Below, piece by piece: positions 27,370 through 34,382 of a DNA stretch of 64,000 nucleotides. Position 1 is the stretch's first letter. The number at the start of each line of letters is the position of its first letter. The DNA comes from Mucilaginibacter sp. 14171R-50. GTDB lineage: Bacteria > Bacteroidota > Bacteroidia > Sphingobacteriales > Sphingobacteriaceae. The stretch is taken from the NCBI RefSeq assembly GCF_010093045.1, contig NZ_CP048115.1, positions 2,728,001 to 2,792,000 of the forward strand, given 5' to 3'. Under the pieces are notes generated by a model that was not told the origin of the DNA, made no database searches, and saw nothing but the letters and a program-made list of their open reading frames with translations. The position numbers and the translations under genes were made by a program.

Positions 27370-28713
27370 TTATTTCTTCGTGCCAATGTATAATACCCTG
27401 TTTTCTTCGATATGGCTGATGTCGACAATTGAAAAATGTTTTTCAAAAGCCGCTGTAAACCAATCCTGCGTATAAAAATCGGGTATAGGCGGCGCGGCAT
27501 ATCCATCCCATAAACCCAGGGGCATGAATTCTATGAACACATACTCGGATGAATATTCGGCTATCTTTTTGAAAATAACATTCACATCGTACTTATAGGT
27601 TAATATCAGGTGATGGGTAACGGCGAGCGCTAAAACCGCCTGTGACCGGAACCTGGCGGATGGCCGCCCCGAGTTGTACAGTTCTATAGGTTTTATGAAA
27701 TCAAGCAGCGCCGGCGAAAGCCGTTCAGCATGTCCGGACCGCTTAAAATAGTTGTACATTTTATTTACCGCGTTTTCGTCATAGTCGGTGCAGTTAACGT
27801 GCTTTACACCCGTGTTTTCCAGGATCAAAAACGACAGCAGTCCCCAGTTACCAGCCAGTTCTGTTATCGTATCTATTTGTAGTTCGTTTATCTTATCGAT
27901 TACGAATTTGAACCTGTCGGTACAGGCAATGTCATTATCTGTTATATAGTCATCATGGTAATTGCCCCACTGCGTGGCAACTTTATTTCGCGTCAATTCG
28001 GCCAGTTCTGTTTTATACAGGGCTAATTTTTCGTTCAGGGTTTTGGCTTTGGCTTCGCGCAGCCTTAGTTTGTTTTTTATCCTTTCTATCAGCGAACGGG
28101 CCTTTACCTCGTATTTAGACTTTGAAAGCTGTAGTAGTTTGTGGTACTCGGCCGATGTAATGCTGCTCAGGTCTTCGCTGTAAATGCGCCGTGCCATTTT
28201 ATGGCTCACGTTGTTCCAAAGTTCGAGCGGGTATTTAAAATAACCCCAAAATTCTTCAATAGGGTGCCAGTGGTCAGGGCTATCTGCGGGCTTAAGGCTG
28301 CCCAGGTCAATAAACACCGGGTTACAACCTTTAAACAAAACATTGTACGGGTGCGCGTCAATCGTATGGTAGCCATATTTCGCGGCTATAATATTTACAT
28401 CTAAAATGCAGTTGCCTGCGGCCTTTATCATATCAAACGGCCACTCATACACAAAACTGGCGGGACTTATCTTTTCATGCTCGATAATGACATCGAAATA
28501 CTGCGAGCTTAAAGGAGTTAACGTAGTTTTTGGGAAAAGCGCCCTTTCTTCAAGCTCAGTAAGTAATCCTGTTTCTCTCAGTTTGTGCAGCTCGGCATGT
28601 GCCGTTTGTGAAAGGCCGCGGTAAACCCTGTCCTGCCAAAAAAACACCCGGCCGTAGGGGTCTAAGATCGAATAATCCGAGTATTTTATTTCATTTTCGG
28701 GGATGAAGCTCAT
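27370..28713 (-). CDS. Kinase-like/methyltransferase fusion protein, candidate glycan chain terminator
   Basis: This 447-residue protein has three parts. Residues ~70-150 hold a protein-kinase-type catalytic loop: Asp119-AHPY-Asn124, then IDLG with Asp136 at the Mg-binding position. Residues ~200-245 are highly charged and helical, likely coiled coil. Residues ~260-447 form a class I methyltransferase, with ITELAGNWGLLSF as motif I and CTDYD as the acidic loop. It directly follows Wzt (4-bp overlap). In E. coli O8/O9a, WbdD uses a methyltransferase, a kinase and a coiled coil to cap the chain for Wzt recognition; here the order is kinase-coil-methyltransferase. The capping function is an inference. 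The kinase N-lobe is not clear by eye. Confidence 0.7.
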   Translation of the reverse strand: MSFIPENEIKYSDYSILDPYGRVFFWQDRVYRGLSQTAHAELHKLRETGLLTELEERALFPKTTLTPLSSQYFDVIIEHEKISPASFVYEWPFDMIKAAGNCILDVNIIAAKYGYHTIDAHPYNVLFKGCNPVFIDLGSLKPADSPDHWHPIEEFWGYFKYPLELWNNVSHKMARRIYSEDLSSITSAEYHKLLQLSKSKYEVKARSLIERIKNKLRLREAKAKTLNEKLALYKTELAELTRNKVATQWGNYHDDYITDNDIACTDRFKFVIDKINELQIDTITELAGNWGLLSFLILENTGVKHVNCTDYDENAVNKMYNYFKRSGHAERLSPALLDFIKPIELYNSGRPSARFRSQAVLALAVTHHLILTYKYDVNVIFKKIAEYSSEYVFIEFMPLGLWDGYAAPPIPDFYTQDWFTAAFEKHFSIVDISHIEENRVLYIGTKK

Positions 28714-29984
28714 ATACTGTCAGTGATCTGCCAAAATTGTTTAGGGATAAACATATACTGACCGGCCGGTAGCTTGCCGTTTCCTAAAAAATCATCCTCC
28801 ACTATGGTGAAATGATAAGCGTTTTGAACATAATCGCTTATTGCGGCATGATTAAACAAGGCAATGTTGATCATATACGTACCTGCGGTTAAGGCCTGAT
28901 AGTTTGGTATATCTATCGTTACCTTCCCCTTTCCGGGCAACTTTGACGGGAAATCGGGAATGGTGTCGCTGTCTAAAAACATAACGGCCGCGCCCAGCTC
29001 ATTATATATGCCGATGTATATTTTGCCGTAATAGACAGGTAATAATGAAGTATAGGTTAAGGTAATGCATAAACCCTCGGTATTACCAATATTGCAACCC
29101 GACAAATTATCATTGATATCGATATCTGTAACCCTTATTTCGCCGCTGCCAGATCTGTCCGTCCGTTCGTTGATATGGCTTACGCTGCTGCTTACAATAC
29201 TTTGATGGTATTGCCTTATTACAGCATTTGTATTCCCTTTTACCATCAGTTCGCCATTACTCAGGAAGATGCTTTTTTCGCAAAGCGAGCTGATGGTGGT
29301 CATGTTATGGCTTACAAATAAAACCGTACGGCCTTCGCCTTTGCTTACCTCGTCCATTTTACCGAGGCATTTTTTCTGGAACTCGGCATCGCCTACGGCC
29401 AATACTTCATCAACTATCAGTATTTCACTTTCCAGGTGTGCGGCAACTGCAAATGCCAGGCGCACATACATACCAGACGAGTAGCGCTTCACAGGAGTAT
29501 CGATATATCGCTCGACGCCCGAAAAATTTACTATTTCGTCAAACTTGCGCTTGATCTCGGCCTTGCGCATACCCAATATGGCGCCATTAAGGTATATGTT
29601 TTCCTTGCCGGTTAGTTCGGGATGAAAACCGGTGCCTACTTCAAGCAAACTGGCAATACGGCCTTTTATTTTTATTGAGCCCGTGGTGGGTGAGGTTACC
29701 CGGCTTAATAATTTTAGCAATGTGCTTTTCCCCGCCCCGTTGCGCCCAATAATGCCTACCGCCTCGCCCTGCTCTATGTCAAAGTTTATATCCTTAAGGC
29801 TCCAAACCACATCGCTGTTACTTTTTACCGTACGGTCGTTTGCTTGACCAATTTTCAGGAACGGATCTTCCTTACCGCGAAACCTGGCCCAAAAACGTTC
29901 AAAGTCGCGCGTTATGGTGCCGGTACCAAAGTCGCCCAACTGGTAAGCTTTCGACAGGTTCTCTACTTTGATCACTTTAGCCAT
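28710..29984 (-). CDS. wzt: Polysaccharide ABC exporter ATPase with C-terminal glycan-binding-type domain (Wzt-like)
   Basis: The 424-residue ATPase powers export of a finished polysaccharide across the inner membrane. It shows Walker A GRNGAGKST (80-88), signature YSSGM (168-172), Walker B EILIVDEVLAVGD (~187-199) and the switch histidine in VSHN. Residues ~275-424 form an extra beta-rich domain. In Wzt of the E. coli O8/O9a type this domain reads the modified non-reducing end, so export waits for chain termination. The permease gene overlaps by one base, and the candidate terminator gene follows. Confidence 0.9.
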   Translation of the reverse strand: MAKVIKVENLSKAYQLGDFGTGTITRDFERFWARFRGKEDPFLKIGQANDRTVKSNSDVVWSLKDINFDIEQGEAVGIIGRNGAGKSTLLKLLSRVTSPTTGSIKIKGRIASLLEVGTGFHPELTGKENIYLNGAILGMRKAEIKRKFDEIVNFSGVERYIDTPVKRYSSGMYVRLAFAVAAHLESEILIVDEVLAVGDAEFQKKCLGKMDEVSKGEGRTVLFVSHNMTTISSLCEKSIFLSNGELMVKGNTNAVIRQYHQSIVSSSVSHINERTDRSGSGEIRVTDIDINDNLSGCNIGNTEGLCITLTYTSLLPVYYGKIYIGIYNELGAAVMFLDSDTIPDFPSKLPGKGKVTIDIPNYQALTAGTYMINIALFNHAAISDYVQNAYHFTIVEDDFLGNGKLPAGQYMFIPKQFWQITDSI

Positions 29985-30844
29985 TATACCGTGTCGACAA
30001 ACGTTTTTTCAACCTTATTAAAAGTCACTATTCCTACAATAAGCAAAATAAAGGTAACTGCTGTACAATAACCCAGTAATTCGTAGCTAAAGCTGCCTTT
30101 GCCAAAAAAGCCATATCTGAAAGTTTCTATGATGCCTGTAATAGGGTTTAACTTTATGATCCAGCTGTACTGGTGAAATTTTGCTTCGGCCTGCGAAAGC
30201 GGATAGATAACCGTTGTGGCATACATGAGCAGCGGAACGCCAAAACCTACTACGAATGCAAAGTCGCGGTATTTGGTGGTAACTGCAGATATAAGCATAC
30301 CCAAACCCAGGCCTTGTGCCGCTATCAGCGCAATAAGGACCGGCAGCAGCAGCGCATAAGCATTTAAACCTACAGGTGTGCCTTTGAGGGAATAAAATAA
30401 AAGCAATGCAAAAAACAGGGTTATCTGCACCCCAAACCGGATAAGGTTTGAGGCGATGATACTCAAAGGCATAATCAGGCGCGGAAAGTACACCTTGCTC
30501 ATGATGCCGCCATGGTCCCTGAACACGGTTGATGTTTTAACAAGGCAGTCTGAAAAGTAATTCCATAATATGGTACCGGCCAGGTAAAATAACGGTTTGG
30601 GGACGCCGTCAGTAGGTATCCCGGCCAGGTTGCCAAAAACAAATGAATAAAAAATGATGGTAATAATAGGCTGCACAAAAAACCACAGGGGGCCAAGTAT
30701 GGTTTGCTTGTAAAACGATACAAAATCGCGCCGTACAAATAGCAGCAGCAGATCGCGATACTGCCATACATCCCGCAGCTTTAAATCAAACAAACTGCTG
30801 GTGGGGGTAATTTCCAGGTCCCAGTGTTCTTCCGGTTCAGTCAT
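29984..30844 (-). CDS. wzm: Polysaccharide ABC exporter permease (Wzm-like, ABC-2 family)
   Basis: The 286-residue membrane protein has about six membrane helices and the ABC-2 type N-terminus: LKLRDVWQYRDLLLLFVRRDFVSFYKQTILGPLWF. A WNYFSDCLVKTSTVF segment and the LNPITGIIETFRYGFFG loop are typical of Wzm/TagG permeases. It forms the channel with the ATPase encoded immediately downstream. The start overlaps the preceding GT4 gene by 8 bp. Confidence 0.92.
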   Translation of the reverse strand: MTEPEEHWDLEITPTSSLFDLKLRDVWQYRDLLLLFVRRDFVSFYKQTILGPLWFFVQPIITIIFYSFVFGNLAGIPTDGVPKPLFYLAGTILWNYFSDCLVKTSTVFRDHGGIMSKVYFPRLIMPLSIIASNLIRFGVQITLFFALLLFYSLKGTPVGLNAYALLLPVLIALIAAQGLGLGMLISAVTTKYRDFAFVVGFGVPLLMYATTVIYPLSQAEAKFHQYSWIIKLNPITGIIETFRYGFFGKGSFSYELLGYCTAVTFILLIVGIVTFNKVEKTFVDTV

Positions 30845-31958
30845 TAATTAACATTTTTTGCAGCGCGCTGATATAAGTTTGTTCGGTAAAATAGTGTAAG
30901 CACACGCTTTTTAAGTGCTTTCGCCTGGCTAACGTTAAAGGTTGCGCTAAATGTTCGGCAATGCTTTTTTCAAGTTCAGCATCGTTATCGGGATTTATTG
31001 CAGTGCCCAGTTCGCCATTGCGTATGGCATCAATGCTTCCGTCGGCATTGCCGCAAATAACCGGAAGGCCGCAGGCCAGGGCCTCTATAAAAACAATTCC
31101 AAAGCCTTCTTTTTTACTTGGCAGTACAAATAAATCGGCCATTAAAAAATGAGCGGCCAGTTCATCTTCTTTTATAAATCCGGGTAATATTACGTGTTCT
31201 GCTACACCTAAACGGTTAATAAGTTGTTTAACACGCACGCCCTCTTCGTTGTCGTATTTTCCGGCCAGTACATATCTGATTTCCGGAAACGTATTTTTAA
31301 GCCCTGCAATAGCCCTGATAACCCGGTCGTGCCCTTTGTAGTGCTCTGTTGATGCAAGCCTTGTCAACGTAAAAACTACCGGCCCTTTATTTACAAGGCC
31401 ATACCTTTTAAGCAGTGTTTCGGGTTTGTCAAAATTAAGGGGCAGCTCCATAAACGGATCCAGTACATTGTTTATCACAACACATTTGGCGGCGCTTATT
31501 TTATGCCAATGCTGCATCTGGCTTTTGGTAAAAGCACTTACGCAGATAATATTGTCACACTTGGTAAGCAGCAGGGCTTTGTGGAACGGTAATGGCCTCC
31601 AAACTTCAATACCATGTGCTATAACCCACATTTTTGTTTTGGGACGGATGGCTTTTATAAGTAAACCAATAACCGCCAGGTTAATATGGCTTAATATAAT
31701 GGTATGGTTTTTTTTTGCGTTGAACAGGGCCGCGAATATAAATCGCAAACGCCTGTTGCTAAACCCGCTAAAATTTTGTTTCGGCAGATACTGCGGCATC
31801 AGGTCGGCATCTGCATCATATAACGACGATAGCTTAAACTGCCAGCCGTTACTTAAGCAAATATTATAAAGCGAATGCGCCAGGGTGCGGGTCATTTTTT
31901 GAATGCCCCCCGTGGTACTGAAAGTTTGCAATGAAAATAGCGTGATGTTTTTAAACAT
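30837..31958 (-). CDS. Glycosyltransferase family 4
   Basis: This GT-B enzyme of ~373 residues has FSTTGGIQKMTRTLAHSL near the start, HTIILSHINLA, VFTLTRLASTEHYKGHDRVIRAI and the donor loop KKEGFGIVFIEALACGLPVICG with both glutamates. The frame is open to 32015, which would overlap asnB by 65 bp; the ATG at 31958 gives an 8-bp overlap and begins MFKNITLFSLQTF, the expected first strand, so I prefer it. Confidence 0.88.
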   Translation of the reverse strand: MFKNITLFSLQTFSTTGGIQKMTRTLAHSLYNICLSNGWQFKLSSLYDADADLMPQYLPKQNFSGFSNRRLRFIFAALFNAKKNHTIILSHINLAVIGLLIKAIRPKTKMWVIAHGIEVWRPLPFHKALLLTKCDNIICVSAFTKSQMQHWHKISAAKCVVINNVLDPFMELPLNFDKPETLLKRYGLVNKGPVVFTLTRLASTEHYKGHDRVIRAIAGLKNTFPEIRYVLAGKYDNEEGVRVKQLINRLGVAEHVILPGFIKEDELAAHFLMADLFVLPSKKEGFGIVFIEALACGLPVICGNADGSIDAIRNGELGTAINPDNDAELEKSIAEHLAQPLTLARRKHLKSVCLHYFTEQTYISALQKMLIND

Positions 31959-33732
31959 GCCCTTGTACCTGGTATAGCGCATAAGCCCTTGACCAATGCA
32001 TTTGGCCCCTGCCAAACTTATGTATCACAGATTTTGCTGCTTCGCCTTTGTATATGCTAATATCATTAATTTGCGCGGTATCTTTCATCCATTGCTGCAG
32101 GGGGAAAGTGAACCCCATTTTTGGCCTGTCCCATATCATTTTTGGTATAAGCCCCCCAAAGCTATCTATTAATATTTTTTTTGCGGGATGTTTTTGAAAC
32201 CGTACAGATGGTTTTATTTGCGATACATGCTGCTGAAGATCTTCATTTAAATAAGGTACCCTTACCTCCAGGCCGTGGCACATGCTCATTACATCAGTGT
32301 CGTGCAGTAACTGGTTTTGCATGTAAAGGTTGGTCTCAAACCAGGCGGCTTGCAGTTTGTGATGAGTTTCAAGTTCGGGCAGTTTCAGGGTGTTAAACAA
32401 TATACTGTTAACACCGGCCTCGTGCATGCCGGTTAGTTTGGCAATATCCAAAGGCGCAAACAACCCGCGTAAAAATAAGTAATCGGCTACCGGATTGTTA
32501 AAGGCCAGGTAAGCCAGTTTCCGGTAGTTGTCTTTATTGAGTTTCGCCGATGTGCGGAAAACTGACGGCGGCAACATTTTCAGGTAGCGCAGGTATGCCA
32601 TTCTGTTGAAGGAAGGGTACCCCCCAAATAACTCATCGGCGCCTATGCCCGACAAAACAGTTTTCAAGCCATCCTCGTGAGCGTATTTGCTGATGAACCA
32701 ACTATTAATGCCATCGGTTGTTGGCATATCCATAGCGTTAAGTATGCAAGGTAAATTCGCTTCAAAATCGGCTTGCTTTACAAGGTGTGTGAAGTTATCG
32801 CCGCTTATCTTATCTAAAACAGCGTTTTGATACTTTCGCTCATCGTAATCGGCCTCGTTAAAATATATCGATACGGTTTTCAGTTGCCCGCGCTCGTGGT
32901 TAGCCAACAGCGTCAGCAAACTTGAATCGATACCCCCGCTTAAAAAAACACCTATGGGTGCATCGGCTATCAGCTGCCTTTTTACGGCTTTTGTAAGATG
33001 CCGGCTTATACCTTCCCGCGCCGTCTGCGCATCGGTTATATAATTTCCCCGCGCCGTTTGCTGGTAGCTTGTAAGCGTATGCCTACCCCGTTTATCGCAG
33101 CATAAAAAATGCCCCGGGGGCAGGCTCAACACATTTTTTAATGTGGTGTAAGGTTCCGGTATATGGCCAAATGCCAACAGCCAAACCGGCCATCGGTTAT
33201 CAGATGCCGTTGCTATACCAGCGGCCTTTAATGCCCTTATTTCTGATGCGAAAGCTATCCGGCCATCTTCGGCATAGTAATATAATGGCTTAATGCCGGT
33301 TGTATCCCGCACCAAATAAACATCACCCCCCGCAACATCATACAGCGCGAAAGCGAACATACCCCTTAACTTGCTGAACGAACCTGTCCCCCAGTAAAGG
33401 TAAGCCTGGATAATCACTTCGGTATCGGTGCCGGTAGTAAATACAGCCCCCAGCTTTTGCAGATCAGCCTTTAATTCGCGGTAGTTGTATATTTCGCCAT
33501 TAAAGGTTATCCAGGCTTTGCGGCTGTTATCGGCCATTGGCTGATGGCCGGCCCTGCTAAGGTCAATGATGGCTAACCGCCTGTTACCAAAGGTTACCCT
33601 TGCATCCTCGCTGCAATATACGCCCGCGTCATCCGGCCCGCCGTGTTGTAAGGCATCGCATATTATGCCCACTGTTGCTTTCGCTTGTTCGGCTTGTAAA
33701 CGGTTTGTAACCAGTCCGGCAATCCTGCACAT
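31951..33732 (-). CDS. asnB: Asparagine synthase (glutamine-hydrolysing) type amidotransferase
   Basis: The 593-residue protein has a class II glutamine amidotransferase domain with the N-terminal nucleophile Cys2 (MCRIAG), GNRRLAIIDLS and FNGEIYNYRELK. The C-terminal synthetase domain has the ATP-pyrophosphatase loop FLSGGIDSSLL and a GIGADELFGGYPSF segment. AsnB-like enzymes inside polysaccharide loci often amidate sugar carboxylates (uronamides) rather than supply asparagine. Here that is an inference from position. A 117-bp gap with inverted repeats lies upstream, the largest in the operon. Confidence 0.9.
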   Translation of the reverse strand: MCRIAGLVTNRLQAEQAKATVGIICDALQHGGPDDAGVYCSEDARVTFGNRRLAIIDLSRAGHQPMADNSRKAWITFNGEIYNYRELKADLQKLGAVFTTGTDTEVIIQAYLYWGTGSFSKLRGMFAFALYDVAGGDVYLVRDTTGIKPLYYYAEDGRIAFASEIRALKAAGIATASDNRWPVWLLAFGHIPEPYTTLKNVLSLPPGHFLCCDKRGRHTLTSYQQTARGNYITDAQTAREGISRHLTKAVKRQLIADAPIGVFLSGGIDSSLLTLLANHERGQLKTVSIYFNEADYDERKYQNAVLDKISGDNFTHLVKQADFEANLPCILNAMDMPTTDGINSWFISKYAHEDGLKTVLSGIGADELFGGYPSFNRMAYLRYLKMLPPSVFRTSAKLNKDNYRKLAYLAFNNPVADYLFLRGLFAPLDIAKLTGMHEAGVNSILFNTLKLPELETHHKLQAAWFETNLYMQNQLLHDTDVMSMCHGLEVRVPYLNEDLQQHVSQIKPSVRFQKHPAKKILIDSFGGLIPKMIWDRPKMGFTFPLQQWMKDTAQINDISIYKGEAAKSVIHKFGRGQMHWSRAYALYQVQGHV

Positions 33733-33849
33733 TCTATCCCAATCTATATAGCTTCGCCCGGTAAGTTACAGGATGAATTTGTAACTTATTAATTGTCAGC
33801 ATTTTATAAAATGCCGTTTATTGGGGCCGTTTAGCTTGTTCGTATAAAG
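33733..33849 (-). promoter_or_regulatory. Intergenic segment with three inverted repeats between the antiterminator gene and asnB
   Basis: This is the only sizeable gap in the operon after the antiterminator gene. It holds a 9-bp stem (taagttaca 33762-33770 with tgtaactta 33780-33788), the palindrome gcattttataaaatgc (33799-33814) and a stem that reaches back into the end of the preceding gene (tttagctt 33830-33837 with aagctaaa 33847-33854). None is followed by a U-run on the minus strand, so these are not standard intrinsic terminators. Processing sites or an antiterminator response region are possible. Confidence 0.5.
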
Positions 33850-34365
33850 CTAAAGCCTGTTAATTAATGATGCTGCAACGTTTACGATTATTGAGCACCC
33901 CAGGTTCTCTAACCGTAATAATAACTGTTTTTGAGAGCGATACGCTATCATTTCGCCGGTAATGCCCTTCAAGGGGCCCGCCTTTATTTTAATCTTTTCT
34001 CCGGGAAGCAAATTTTCTTCGGTTATTTCAAGTTCAAGGGCGCTGGCCATCAGCAATCTAAGCTCGTCTATCTGCCTGTCGGGCATGGAGGTTACCCTGC
34101 CCGAAAAATATATGAAACGGGCTATCCCTTTGGTCATCAACACCTCGGCCTGGGCGCTATCGGCGATCCGCACAAATAAATATGATTTTATCAGTGGTTC
34201 TTCTACCCATTTTTTTCTGTCGCTCCACTGCTTTAAACGACGGTGCAGGGGCAGGTAGGCTTCAACACCTTTACTTACTAAAGCGCTGTAGGCTTTTTTT
34301 TCGGCGCGTGGGTGGGTATAAACAGGGTACCATTTAAGGCTGCTATTAGTTAACGGTAAAGCCAT
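33850..34365 (-). CDS. UpxY-type NusG-like transcription antiterminator
   Basis: The 171-residue protein has a NusG N-terminal domain: LKWYPVYTHPRAEKKAYSAL, the EAYLPLHRRLKQWSDRKKWVEEPL stretch and SYLFVRI. A C-terminal KOW-like segment GEKIKIKAGPLKGITGEMIAY follows. UpxY-type NusG paralogues ride with RNA polymerase and prevent premature termination in long capsule or exopolysaccharide operons. As second gene of a ~34-kb unit it probably serves this operon. A 17-bp gap separates it from the Wzc-like gene. Confidence 0.9.
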   Translation of the reverse strand: MALPLTNSSLKWYPVYTHPRAEKKAYSALVSKGVEAYLPLHRRLKQWSDRKKWVEEPLIKSYLFVRIADSAQAEVLMTKGIARFIYFSGRVTSMPDRQIDELRLLMASALELEITEENLLPGEKIKIKAGPLKGITGEMIAYRSQKQLLLRLENLGCSIIVNVAASLINRL

Positions 34366-34382
34366 ATCGTAAACAACACTAA

